A stretch of 64,000 nucleotides of DNA, taken from positions 62,001 through 126,000 of the forward strand of contig NZ_JADVOP010000009.1 of the NCBI RefSeq assembly GCF_016508585.1, given 5' to 3'. This stretch comes from Acinetobacter baumannii. GTDB taxonomy: Bacteria; Pseudomonadota; Gammaproteobacteria; Pseudomonadales; Moraxellaceae. Under the pieces are notes generated by a model. The model was not told the DNA's origin, did not search any database, and saw nothing but the letters and a program-made list of their open reading frames with translations. The position numbers were made by a program, and so were the translations under genes. Positions 26,804 to 35,812 of the stretch are shown here, piece by piece (the first letter of the stretch is position 1; each line of letters starts with the position of its first letter).

Positions 26804-27137
26804 TATTGCAAGAGAACCAGAAAATTAAAAAAATTAACTTCTTACAATTGATTGATTTTGACCTGCGTTTGTTCTTGATTCTTCAATTATTCAGAGTATT
26901 TTAGTAAGAATAATAGATAAACACTGATTTTTGTTCATATTAAATTATAAATTTAGAGGTGAGTTGACAAAAAGGTCGCCAAAAAAATTAATCTTTGTCA
27001 TGTTTTTTCTAGCAAAATTACGGCAAATTTAAGATGTACCGATAGGAATGGGTATTGGTAAAGGATTTTACCTCTGACCTAATAATAAAGATAAGTTATG
27101 CAAGCAATTGCATAGTGGTTATAAAACTGGAATAACA
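26804..27137 (+). other. AT-rich spacer before the TRAP permease gene
   Basis: About 330 bases without a credible gene. TTGACA at 26964-26969 could be a -35 element, but no good -10 stands at the usual distance (ATTAAT at 26987 is weak). An in-frame TTG at 27108 is rejected as a start in favour of the ATG at 27138. No other structure stands out. Confidence 0.4.
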
Positions 27138-29336
27138 ATGCAAGAACCTGTAAATAATAGATCGGGATTAGGTCTACTCAGTTATCTCTGGAATGAGTGG
27201 TTCTCAACCTTTTCCATCCTTATTCTACTCCTGCTGACCTTGATTATTGGGACAGGGGATATGATCCATGGGCAAATGCTCCGCCTAGGCGAACGCTTGT
27301 ATGGCGACGAAAAAATTGGAATGCAATATTCATTTTTACGTGCCGAACCCAAACAACCCTCATGTGATCGCAATCTGGACATCGACAAACTCGTAAAAGA
27401 AAAAATGCAACAGGAAGCCAGCGATCCTGATGCTGCATTTTTCGGGTTAACACCTGAGGCGGATGTCCGAGCGTCATTTGTTTCAGCACAGAAGGACTGT
27501 GAACAAAAATATGCTTTCTACGATAAATCAATGAAGCATATGGAAGATCATCCATCCATTCGTACGTATCGTTCAATGGAAACAGGCTTTTTCTGGGTGC
27601 TGAAGTGGGGTTCTGAACATCGCGTCCTGATTTTAATTTTAATGGTGGTGATTGCAGCAATTACAGCATCATTAAAAATGCATCATATTGGTTTACGTCC
27701 TGCACGTACTAAACTTGATTTTAAAGTTTATAACGTTGCGATGGTACTTGGTAATGCGCTGCTCAGTTTCTCCGTCATTAGTCAGTATCGTTCAGTACAG
27801 AACTCAGGTGTAGAATCAACACTGGAGACCATAGGGGTATATTGGTTATGGATGATTTTATTTAGCGTCTTGACCGTGATCAGCCTCTATAAATTATTCC
27901 GCACACCTGAAACAGCCGAAGAAGGTGGAAATTTTGGACTAGCACTTCTCAGTATTCCTTTATATGCCTTTATGGCGATTGTAACGGGTATTGCCTTTAC
28001 TTTCTTTATGGACTATCCAATGGGACAGGGGATTTACCTTGGCTTATTGACTGAGTTCTCGAATATATTCTTAAACTTAGCGCTGTTCATTTGGGCTGGG
28101 ATGTTGCTGACTCAAACCCGAGTCATGGATTTGTTCTTGGCGATTTTGCGTCCTTGGAACTTGGCTCCGGAAACATTGACTTGGATTATTTTGATTGGTG
28201 CTGCAATTCCTACAGCTTATACGGGTGCATCAGGTATCTTCGTTGTTGCTGCGGGTGCGATCATTTATAAAGAAGTATGGAATTCTGGTGCACGTCGTCA
28301 GTATGCATTGGCTGTTTCAGCAATGTCTGGTTCATTGGGTGTGGTACTACGTCCATGTCTATTGGTGATTTTAATTTCAATGCTTGACAGTCGCCATGTC
28401 ACTTCTGATGAGCTATTTGATCACGGGATCTATGTATTCTGGTTAACTGCGTTTATTTTCCTCGGGGTGTCATTGTTCCTTGCTGAAAATAAATTCCGCA
28501 TTAACTCACCCAAAGTTGCAGTTCCAGGTATGTTGCGTGCATTTTTACCTGTGATTCCATACATTCTGGTTGTTGCTGTCGTGATCGGCTTCTATAAGTA
28601 TGGTCTGGATACGCAAATGGATGAGTTTACTGCACCTGTCATTCTTCCAATCATGCTGTTGGCATTTATCCTGTTTGATAAATTATTTGGCAATAAATTA
28701 CCTATTCCGGAAAATCCAAATAAAGCACTTGCACTGGAACATGAAAAGAACTCAGAGTATTTACGTGAGCACGGGGATACCGCAGAAACTAAGCGCGGTT
28801 TCCGTAGTGCGATTCGTTTTGCCACCTCTGAGAGCGTAGGACATATTGGTGCGCTGATTATCCTGATGGCATTGTCTGCAAGTGTGGGTGGTTTGATTGA
28901 ACGTAGCGAAATCGTGACCATGGTTCCAACCCATCTGGGCAGTATCTTGGTAACGCTTGGCTTTATGGCGTTATTACTTGCGATGATCGGTATGACAACA
29001 GATCCATTTGGTGCGGTGATTCTTGTTGCAGCAACGATTGCACCAGTCGCTTTTGACAATGGTATCCATCCGATCCACTTCTGGATGATTGTACTGGTCG
29101 CATTCGAGTTCGGTTATGTCACTCCGCCAGTTGCACTGAATCATTTGCTGACGAGGCTCTCGGTAGGCGATGCTGAAGTTGCCGCCGCTGATGCTGAAGC
29201 GAAAGCGAAATACACCAGCTTCTACTATCGTTATGAGCGTTGGATTTTACCAATCGTGGTCTTGTTCTCCGCCTTAATGATCGTAACCTATGCACCTTAC
29301 TTATTTAATCTATTTGATTGGTATAGTGCGAAGTAA
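27138..29336 (+). CDS. TRAP transporter large permease, fused small and large subunit type
   Basis: TRAP permeases import carboxylates with a periplasmic binding protein. The 732-residue product carries a first hydrophobic helix near residues 23-44, then a soluble, charged insert of about 105 residues with two cysteines, then about 14 hydrophobic segments. The second half shows the DctM pattern, including ILIGAAIPTAYTGASGIF and MTTDPFGAVILV with FGYVTPPVALN. Length suggests DctQ- and DctM-like parts fused. I chose the ATG at 27138, behind GGAA, over TTG at 27108. No DctP binding protein is adjacent; the lipoprotein at 25061 may be its partner. Confidence 0.83.
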   Translation: MQEPVNNRSGLGLLSYLWNEWFSTFSILILLLLTLIIGTGDMIHGQMLRLGERLYGDEKIGMQYSFLRAEPKQPSCDRNLDIDKLVKEKMQQEASDPDAAFFGLTPEADVRASFVSAQKDCEQKYAFYDKSMKHMEDHPSIRTYRSMETGFFWVLKWGSEHRVLILILMVVIAAITASLKMHHIGLRPARTKLDFKVYNVAMVLGNALLSFSVISQYRSVQNSGVESTLETIGVYWLWMILFSVLTVISLYKLFRTPETAEEGGNFGLALLSIPLYAFMAIVTGIAFTFFMDYPMGQGIYLGLLTEFSNIFLNLALFIWAGMLLTQTRVMDLFLAILRPWNLAPETLTWIILIGAAIPTAYTGASGIFVVAAGAIIYKEVWNSGARRQYALAVSAMSGSLGVVLRPCLLVILISMLDSRHVTSDELFDHGIYVFWLTAFIFLGVSLFLAENKFRINSPKVAVPGMLRAFLPVIPYILVVAVVIGFYKYGLDTQMDEFTAPVILPIMLLAFILFDKLFGNKLPIPENPNKALALEHEKNSEYLREHGDTAETKRGFRSAIRFATSESVGHIGALIILMALSASVGGLIERSEIVTMVPTHLGSILVTLGFMALLLAMIGMTTDPFGAVILVAATIAPVAFDNGIHPIHFWMIVLVAFEFGYVTPPVALNHLLTRLSVGDAEVAAADAEAKAKYTSFYYRYERWILPIVVLFSALMIVTYAPYLFNLFDWYSAK

Positions 29337-29348
29337 TGTTCACAATTT

Positions 29349-29374
29349 AAAAAGCGCCTTAGGGCGCTTTTTTT
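29349..29374 (+). terminator. Terminator of the TRAP permease gene
   Basis: AAAAAGCGCC and GGCGCTTTTT form a 10-base stem with a TTAG loop, followed by TT. It lies 12 bases after the stop. Confidence 0.92.
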
Positions 29375-29416
29375 GATGTTGTGTATGATTGAGAGAAATC
29401 ACAGCCCTTAAGTGCT

Positions 29417-29446
29417 GATATTGGAGTGAAAGTTAAAGCCAATATC
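29417..29446. repeat. Inverted repeat between TRAP and AraC genes
   Basis: GATATTGG (29417-29424) and CCAATATC (29439-29446) are exact reverse complements, with the next two pairs also compatible through a G-U. No T-run follows on either strand. It sits in the convergent gap and could end the AraC transcript in an atypical way. Confidence 0.4.
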
Positions 29447-29501
29447 GGTTAACCGCTGTAATCTATAGGTCTATGAATATAGAAAAACTCGATGACCCTG
29501 T

Positions 29502-30287
29502 TTAGATTGAATCTGACTGAAACTGTTGAATATATTCACTGGGCGTTAAGCTGGTCTCTCGTTTAAACATGGCACTAAAAGCACTCGCACTGTCATAACC
29601 CAAATCCAAAGCAACATTGAAAATCGACTTATTCATCGCGAGATCAATCATTGCCTGCATCAGGCGAGCTTGGCGAACCCAATGACTAAAATGCATTTGG
29701 GTTTCTTTTTGAAAATGTCGTGTAAGTGTTTTGGGGCTGATATGTAAAAGTGCTGCAGCACGCTCTAAACTCCAATCCTGAGCCAGATCATTTTTAATTG
29801 CAGTGCAGAGCTTTTGCAGTTTAATCTGCTGCGGTTCAGGCAAATTAAAAGGCAGGACATGTAACAGTTCGACTTCGTCCAAAATGAGCTCAAGCAATCT
29901 TTGTTCGCGGCTCTCTGGCTGAATTGGACTTTGAATCTGCATAGCATGACGAATCAATTCTTTGAGTAATGGAGAAATACTCACGACACGACATTGATTC
30001 ACCCATAGATCACGTGCATCAGACTCGATCAGGACGCCATAGGCTTGAACATCACCACTGATATGTAAAGCGTGAAGTTTATAGGCAGGAATCCATACCC
30101 CACGTCCGGGAGGCGTGATCCATGTTCCCTCAGTAGTTTGTACTCGAATTACCCCTGTGAGGGTATGAATAAGCTGAATCCGATCATGACTGTGCCAATC
30201 TTCTACATGACCATGGGTATAATTTTCAGTAAATGCAAAAACAGGATAATCTAAAAATCCATGATCATAATTGTTGCCCAAATCCAT
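29502..30287 (-). CDS. AraC-family regulator with cupin N-terminus
   Basis: The 261-residue product has an N-terminal cupin-like sensor with HSHDRIQL-type metal-binding His residues (about 33-40), and a C-terminal double helix-turn-helix with LDLGYDSASAFSAMFKRETSLTPSEY near 231-256. The AraC layout with a cupin (RmlC-like) region is common among regulators of exporters. It is divergent from the EamA transporter at 30441 across 153 bases and probably controls it. A second such pair lies at 49323-51178. Inducer unknown. Confidence 0.83.
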   Translation of the reverse strand: MDLGNNYDHGFLDYPVFAFTENYTHGHVEDWHSHDRIQLIHTLTGVIRVQTTEGTWITPPGRGVWIPAYKLHALHISGDVQAYGVLIESDARDLWVNQCRVVSISPLLKELIRHAMQIQSPIQPESREQRLLELILDEVELLHVLPFNLPEPQQIKLQKLCTAIKNDLAQDWSLERAAALLHISPKTLTRHFQKETQMHFSHWVRQARLMQAMIDLAMNKSIFNVALDLGYDSASAFSAMFKRETSLTPSEYIQQFQSDSI

Positions 30288-30440
30288 CTCTCCAAGTTTA
30301 TTTCTGCCTCATTTCTATCATCCTAAAATTTAACCATCCATCAAAATGTCCTTTTCCCGATGATTGTTGTCATTTTGTCGTATAAGCTCGAAATCAATAT
30401 TTTTTAACATGATTGATTCTTTCTGTATAGGCAGAATCTT

Positions 30441-31361
30441 ATGTTTCAAAAAGCATATTTCTATCCCTTATTTGCCATTTTGTTTTGGGCTGGAAATGTC
30501 ATCGTGTCCAAAATGGCCAGTCATACTATTTCACCTGTCGCGATTACATTTTATCGTTTAGTTTTTGCCTTGGCTGTTATGAGTACTTTTGTCCTGATTC
30601 CCACATGGAAAAATCGTAAAGTCATCGCTCAATACTGGAAGCATTTGGCTTTAGGTGGCTTTCTATCTGTCTCATTATTCCAGTTTTTATCCTATCAGGC
30701 TGCTGCTACCACCACTGCAACCAATATGTCGATTGTTACGGCGCTGATTCCCTTATTGACCATTATTTTAAGTACGTGGATCTTGAAAGATCAGGTCAGT
30801 TATGGTCTGGTGATAGGAGGCTTATTGTCTTTTTATGGCATTTTATATTTATTGAGCCACGGACATATTTCTCAGGTTTTTACCCAAGGCATGCATCTTG
30901 GTGATGCGTTGATGCTTATTGCATCAATCGGTTATGCGCTATACGGGGTATTGCTAAAGCGTTGGAAAATGCCGATCCCTGCGTGGCAAGCGAATTTCGT
31001 GATGTCGAGTTTCGCAATAATATATGTCTTACCTTTTTTTATTTTTTTACCTGCCTCTCAGATGCAGTTGAATCAACACACTATTCCTTTAATTTTATAT
31101 GCCAGCATTTTCTCGTCCATTTTGTTGTCTTATTTATGGATTGAGGGTGTAAGGCATTTAGGACCGAATAAAAATAGTATTTTTATGAATTTACTGCCGA
31201 TTTTTACTGCTTTGATTGCAGTGGTATTGCTGGGTGAGCATTTACAAATCTTTCATTTGATTGGTGGTGGTCTAACTTTATGTGGAATTGTATTGGCACA
31301 AATGATGCAGAAACCGATTCAGTGGGGTAAACAGAATAAACAACCACTAGATTCACTTTAA
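30441..31361 (+). CDS. EamA/DMT-superfamily transporter
   Basis: The 306-residue product has about ten hydrophobic helices in two repeats of the EamA domain, the hallmark of drug/metabolite transporters, in the inner membrane. The opening FPLFAILFWAGNVIVSK-like segment (about 7-25) and the C-terminal YLWIEGVRHLGPNKNSIFMNLLPIF region are typical. The neighbouring divergent AraC regulator suggests induced expression. Substrate cannot be predicted; relatives export amino acids or metabolites. Confidence 0.85.
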   Translation: MFQKAYFYPLFAILFWAGNVIVSKMASHTISPVAITFYRLVFALAVMSTFVLIPTWKNRKVIAQYWKHLALGGFLSVSLFQFLSYQAAATTTATNMSIVTALIPLLTIILSTWILKDQVSYGLVIGGLLSFYGILYLLSHGHISQVFTQGMHLGDALMLIASIGYALYGVLLKRWKMPIPAWQANFVMSSFAIIYVLPFFIFLPASQMQLNQHTIPLILYASIFSSILLSYLWIEGVRHLGPNKNSIFMNLLPIFTALIAVVLLGEHLQIFHLIGGGLTLCGIVLAQMMQKPIQWGKQNKQPLDSL

Positions 31362-31377
31362 ATCTTCTACTGACTAT

Positions 31378-31412
31378 AAAAAAGCCTAAACAGCATGTTT
31401 GTTTAGGCTTTT
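31378..31412. terminator. Bidirectional terminator after EamA gene and the 145-residue ORF
   Basis: AAAAGCCTAAAC and GTTTAGGCTTTT form a 12-base stem around a nine-base loop. T runs are available on both strands, and the flanking genes converge, so it likely serves both. Confidence 0.88.
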
Positions 31413-31426
31413 ATGAATACAGCGCA

Positions 31427-31864
31427 TTATTGCTTTTGAGCAGCAAGCTGTTGTTCTAGTAATTTAATTTGCTCTTCTTTCAATTGAATCAATTGATCTG
31501 CATCCGCATGTTGAGCTTTAAGATTCTCGTGTTGATCATCCAACTGTTTTTGAATGTCTTGCAATTTAGCTACTTCTTCTTTAGCTAGACTGGCATTATC
31601 AGGAATTTTATCTTTTAAAATCGATTCATCTACCAGTTCCACATTGACCGCTGAAGCAGCACTTTGTTCAGTAGGCTGGGGGATAGCAGGCGCAACTGCG
31701 GGTGTTTTTGGAGCAGGTGCAGCTTGGTGGATCTGTTCATTATTTTGTGTTGTTTCAGAAGCATGATTCAACCAGAAAAAAGCCGCGATTAATAAAATAA
31801 CCGCAATTAAGCCACCCGCAATGATCCACATCAATTTCGAATTATTTCTTTGTTCTAGATACAT
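31427..31864 (-). CDS. Membrane-anchored protein with Pro/Ala linker and coiled coil
   Basis: The 145-residue product has one transmembrane helix at about residues 12-30, then a Pro/Ala/Gln-rich linker (about 45-75) and a C-terminal Gln/Glu/Lys-rich coiled coil (about 95-145). This is the shape of a periplasmic spacer or scaffold protein anchored to the inner membrane. I know no named family. It starts 15 bases after the yheV gene and probably shares its operon with prlC. It has a shared terminator with the EamA gene. Confidence 0.65.
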   Translation of the reverse strand: MYLEQRNNSKLMWIIAGGLIAVILLIAAFFWLNHASETTQNNEQIHQAAPAPKTPAVAPAIPQPTEQSAASAVNVELVDESILKDKIPDNASLAKEEVAKLQDIQKQLDDQHENLKAQHADADQLIQLKEEQIKLLEQQLAAQKQ

Positions 31865-31879
31865 TTTATAAGATCCAAT

Positions 31880-32095
31880 TTATTTCGAAGAACGAGGCTT
31901 GAATTGAATTACCCCTACTTCATCAGGTATGGCAGCTTCTTCAGGCGCATCTACTTGCGTAGGGCGATTTTCAGCGTAGCCACACTCGATACATTCAATC
32001 CATTCAGCATCGCCTTGGGTGAGCATAACAATACGATCCATCGCTTCACATTTCGGACATTTTGCTCCAGCAATGAAACGACGTTTAATATTCAT
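31880..32095 (-). CDS. yheV: YheV-like putative zinc-ribbon protein
   Basis: The 71-residue product matches YheV, a conserved gammaproteobacterial protein of unknown function. Cys13-x2-Cys16 and Cys35-x2-Cys38 suggest zinc binding, and the KRRFIAGAKCPKC opening is typical. It follows prlC by 48 bases and precedes the coiled-coil protein by 15 bases; these three likely form one operon. Confidence 0.82.
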   Translation of the reverse strand: MNIKRRFIAGAKCPKCEAMDRIVMLTQGDAEWIECIECGYAENRPTQVDAPEEAAIPDEVGVIQFKPRSSK

Positions 32096-32143
32096 ACACC
32101 CACCACACTTTAAACAATTTTGACCATTAGTTTAAGCGTTTTT

Positions 32144-34180
32144 TTAGCTGTTCGTCCAACCTTGATGACGCAATAATGCATCTATTTTCGGCTCACGACC
32201 ACGGAAATTGATAAATGCGTCAAGTGCTGTATCTTTTCCGCCAACTGCAAGGATTGCCTTACGGAATTCCTGTCCAGTCTGGGTATTAAAGACGCCTTCA
32301 TTTTCGAAACGGTCAAATGCATCACTGGCTAAAACCTCAGCCCACTTGTAGGAATAATAGCCTGCAGCATATCCACCTGCAAAAATATGACTGAATCCAT
32401 TTTGGAAGCGGTTATAAGGGGCAGTTGCTAAAACTGCATATTTATGGCGAATATCATCTAAAGTGGCTTGAATCTGTTCTGCATTGAGCGCAGGCGTCAT
32501 TTTGTGAATGGTTAAATCAAATAAGGCGAATTCGATTTGACGTAGAGTTTGCATACCGGACTGGAAGAAACGTGCATCTAACAGTGCTTTAAGCAGATGG
32601 TCTGGAAGTGTTTCTTTAGATTCGATATGTTCACTGATTAAAGCTAGACTCTCGCGATCCCAAGTCCAAAACTCCATAAATTGGCTTGGCAATTCAACAG
32701 CATCCCAAGCGACACCGTGCGTTCCTGCAACTGCAATATTATCCACTTCGGTAAGCATATGATGTAAACCATGACCAAACTCATGGAATAAGGTATTGAC
32801 TTCATCATGTGTTAATAATGCCGGTTGATTGCCTACTGGTGGGGTAAAATTTCCCACCATGTAGCAAATCGGTTTTTGTAGCCCGGTTTGCGTTTGCATG
32901 CGGGAACGGAAGCCACTCATCCATGCACCACCACGTTTACCATTGCGTGCATAAAGATCAAAATAGAATCCACCAATCACAGTTCCTTGATCTTCTAGTT
33001 CATAATAGTGTGCATCTTTATGCCAAAGTGGTGCTTCACGTTCAATCACTTGGATTCCATACAAGCGGTTTACTACACTGAATAAGCCTTGAATCACTTT
33101 AGGCGCAGGGAAGTAGGGTTTTAAATCTTCTTGAGAAAGATTGAACTGCTGAACTTTAAGCTTTTCAGAATAATAGGTACTGTCCCAGGCTTTCAGTTCG
33201 TCGATACCCTCTTGTTGAGCAATGGATTTGAGTTCATCTACTTCTTTTAAAGCTGGAGTACGTGCATGTTCCGCCAGATCAACCAGAAATTGCTCTACAG
33301 TGGCAACATCGGGTGCCATTTTTGATGCAAGTGAATATTCAGCATAATTATCAAAACCTAGAAGCTTTGCCATCTCCTGACGTAAGCTTAGGATTTCAAC
33401 CATGACAGGCGCATTGTCAAACTGGGTGTCGGCTGCTTGATCCGATGCACGTGTTACATAGGCATGGTAAAGCTCTTCACGTAAGGTCCGATCGTCCGCA
33501 TAGGTCATGATCGCCAGATAAGATGGAATATCTAAAGTTGCAACAGGTTGGTCTAATTCGCGTTGTTGTCCATATTGTTTGAGCAATTCAATGCTACTTT
33601 GCGGTAAACCTTTTAACTGATCCTTCGTTAAAACTTTGCTATAAGCTTGGGTTGAGTCTAAAACATGGTTCGAAAAGTCAGAGGAGAGCTGTGATAAGCG
33701 TGCTGAAATCTCGGCATAGCGCTTTTTCGCTTCACCCTCCAGTGCAACACCTGAGAGTTTAAAATCTCGAAGTGCGAGCTTAATGGCGCTTTGTTGAGCT
33801 GCTGATAAGTCAGCAAAAATAGAGTTGTCATGTATATTTTGATAGGTCTGGAACAAAGCAACATGTTGACCAAGCCGGGTGTAGTATTCACTGAGACTTG
33901 GTAATAATGCTTGATACACTTCACGTGTTTCAGCGTTATTCATCACTGCGTTAAGGTGAGACAAAATTCCCCAAGATTCACTCATATTGTTTTCAAGTGT
34001 ATCTACCGTTTCAATCACAGCAAGTTGTTGTTGAACTGTTTCAGGAACTTGGGTCAATTCATTTAAAAAGTTTTGACCATTTTGAATGGCTTGCTCAATA
34101 TTTTGTTTGAGTTGATCTAAGGTGATTTGATCAAATTGAGGGACGGGCAAAGTTGCCTTTTCTAGAGTCATGTGCTTCAT
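32144..34180 (-). CDS. prlC: Oligopeptidase A (M3 metallopeptidase)
   Basis: PrlC degrades short peptides, including cleaved signal peptides, in the cytosol. The 678-residue product is the standard length. The zinc-binding HEFGH lies at residues 466-470 inside LFHEFGHGLHHML, and GGAWMSGFRSR (about 417-427) and the C-terminal FAGGYAAGYYSY motif are family features. The first Met (34180) has no strong ribosome-binding site; a second Met three codons later is also possible. It leads the prlC-yheV-31427 operon. Confidence 0.93.
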   Translation of the reverse strand: MKHMTLEKATLPVPQFDQITLDQLKQNIEQAIQNGQNFLNELTQVPETVQQQLAVIETVDTLENNMSESWGILSHLNAVMNNAETREVYQALLPSLSEYYTRLGQHVALFQTYQNIHDNSIFADLSAAQQSAIKLALRDFKLSGVALEGEAKKRYAEISARLSQLSSDFSNHVLDSTQAYSKVLTKDQLKGLPQSSIELLKQYGQQRELDQPVATLDIPSYLAIMTYADDRTLREELYHAYVTRASDQAADTQFDNAPVMVEILSLRQEMAKLLGFDNYAEYSLASKMAPDVATVEQFLVDLAEHARTPALKEVDELKSIAQQEGIDELKAWDSTYYSEKLKVQQFNLSQEDLKPYFPAPKVIQGLFSVVNRLYGIQVIEREAPLWHKDAHYYELEDQGTVIGGFYFDLYARNGKRGGAWMSGFRSRMQTQTGLQKPICYMVGNFTPPVGNQPALLTHDEVNTLFHEFGHGLHHMLTEVDNIAVAGTHGVAWDAVELPSQFMEFWTWDRESLALISEHIESKETLPDHLLKALLDARFFQSGMQTLRQIEFALFDLTIHKMTPALNAEQIQATLDDIRHKYAVLATAPYNRFQNGFSHIFAGGYAAGYYSYKWAEVLASDAFDRFENEGVFNTQTGQEFRKAILAVGGKDTALDAFINFRGREPKIDALLRHQGWTNS

Positions 34181-34263
34181 GCCAAATCAATTCTAAAGTT
34201 ATAGATAGATGTAGGGCTTTTAAGCGGCGAAATCAAGGCATGACAATAAAATTAACACAGTGC

Positions 34264-34890
34264 TTAGTCTAACTGTTTGGTTTTGATGTTGTATTCAAAA
34301 GGTACAGAAAATGGTCCAGCATCGAAACTAATGCCTAAGATATCTTTGTTCAGATAAAAACCATCTGCTTTTTTTAGATCAATGATCTTTCGATCTTCTG
34401 CATAGTCTCGATATAGATATTGCAGATCTGCGCTGTCACAATTCTCAGCGATTGCTGATTTTTGTTGCTCAATACACGGATCAAGCTGCTTGGCAATTTC
34501 GCTTGAAATCTGGCTTGCTGACAGCTGATATTTTTTGAGTATTTGTGGCAAGGTCACGAATTGTTTGTTTTTTAAATCGATCACATAGTATTTTTCACGA
34601 TAATAACTTCGACCGCCTTCAACTTCCAAATGGATATGCACGCTTAAATAATCTTGATCCTGATAAAGGGGTTCTGAACTAAAATCGATTCGAGACGTTT
34701 CATCTGCTAAAAGTTCTTGCTGGATCTGTTGATTGATTTTTTCAAAGCCTTTGCCTTGGATAAAAGGAATGGTTCCTGAAAAGTTTGTGTATTTTGAAGG
34801 AATAGTTTGAGTTTTAAAGGTGATGGTTTCAGCAGAAGCTACACTGCTGAGTAAAAGTGTTGCAAGTGACAGGGTGGTTTTAATTTTCAT
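34264..34890 (-). CDS. Exported DUF3298-like protein
   Basis: The 208-residue product has a Sec signal peptide ending near VASA (about 17-20). The C-terminal half shows the pattern FYLNKDILGISFDAGPFSVPFEY, similar to DUF3298 (RsiV-like) domains, and a cysteine pair (about 138 and 149) that may form a disulfide. The middle is rich in charged and aromatic residues. It is divergent from the barstar-like gene. The family match is by appearance only. Confidence 0.62.
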   Translation of the reverse strand: MKIKTTLSLATLLLSSVASAETITFKTQTIPSKYTNFSGTIPFIQGKGFEKINQQIQQELLADETSRIDFSSEPLYQDQDYLSVHIHLEVEGGRSYYREKYYVIDLKNKQFVTLPQILKKYQLSASQISSEIAKQLDPCIEQQKSAIAENCDSADLQYLYRDYAEDRKIIDLKKADGFYLNKDILGISFDAGPFSVPFEYNIKTKQLD

Positions 34891-34952
34891 AGTATTATTG
34901 CTAGAGTTATTTGAGTTGCTATGGATAGATTATAAAATAACGGAAATCCATA

Positions 34953-35756
34953 ATGGTACAAGAAAAGTATTTATTAAAAGTAGTAAGTTTTGATCCGGAC
35001 CCAGAGCCAGAAGAGCAACATATTTATTTGATAGAGGTTTATGAATTTGAATTAACAGGAAATCAAATTTTTTTTAAAAATTGCATAAATTCTAATATTT
35101 TAGATGAAATGGATGAGCTGCATTTACTGAAAAGACGTAGAAAAATTGACAATCTCTACTTTGTTTTGATGTATGAATTGAGTGTAGGTGATAAAGAATT
35201 TTCTAACGATTTACATTTTTCTTATGAGTTTAATTATACGAATTCTGATCTGATCGTTTATGACTTTGCTCATGGTGGGGATGAAGAATTCGAGGAGCCA
35301 TCATTAAATGAAAAAACTGCATTTTTCTTAAAACAAAATCAATTTTTAAAAAAATACTCTGAAAATAAAATATTTATAAAACAATGGTTTGAGTTGAATG
35401 GGTTTGAAAAAGAATGTTGGTTAAAAGTTGCTTATAAGGTTACTTGCAATCAATATATAAATGAAAACATCTCAAAAGTTAGCCATATTATTTTAGATGG
35501 AAACTACATATATTCGGAAAGTGATCTTTATTGTTATATTGGGGAACAAGTTTGTGGCATTTTGGGTTATATGGGATATAGCACATCAGCTTTAAGTAAT
35601 TGTTTAACAGGAGAAAATTTAATACCTATTTGTAGACCATTAAATATTACTTGGAAGAATTTTAAAAGTTCCGAGCTAAATTTTAATTGCATTGATGATT
35701 TAAATTATTTGGTTAAGCTACTCAAAGAGGATGCCATTTTAAAAATTCAAATTTAA
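34953..35756 (+). CDS. Two-part protein with barstar-like C-terminal domain
   Basis: Barstar is the intracellular inhibitor of the ribonuclease barnase. The 267-residue product has an acidic N-terminal part (about 1-160) that I do not recognise. Residues 177-267 align with barstar: HIILDGNYIYSESDL, the GYMGYSTSALSNCLTG segment at 205-220 and a closing LLKEDAILKIQ. The acidic residues that contact barnase (Asp35 and Asp39 in barstar) are Ser and Asn here, so another partner is likely. No RNase toxin gene is adjacent. The gene is unusually AT-rich, suggesting acquisition. Barstar call is by alignment from memory. Confidence 0.62.
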   Translation: MVQEKYLLKVVSFDPDPEPEEQHIYLIEVYEFELTGNQIFFKNCINSNILDEMDELHLLKRRRKIDNLYFVLMYELSVGDKEFSNDLHFSYEFNYTNSDLIVYDFAHGGDEEFEEPSLNEKTAFFLKQNQFLKKYSENKIFIKQWFELNGFEKECWLKVAYKVTCNQYINENISKVSHIILDGNYIYSESDLYCYIGEQVCGILGYMGYSTSALSNCLTGENLIPICRPLNITWKNFKSSELNFNCIDDLNYLVKLLKEDAILKIQI

Positions 35757-35774
35757 AACTCTAATTATAAAAAA

Positions 35775-35792
35775 AGAGAGCCGAAGCTCTCT
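35775..35792 (-). terminator. Terminator of the RNase R gene
   Basis: AGAGAGC and GCTCTCT with a four-base loop lie 20 bases after the rnr stop. On the reverse strand they are followed by a seven-T run. Confidence 0.87.
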
Positions 35793-35812
35793 GATTTTAC
35801 AGTAAGTCAAAA

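Noticed and set aside
26964..26992. Promoter for the TRAP permease
   Set aside because: TTGACA is good, but no convincing -10 lies at 16-18 bases.
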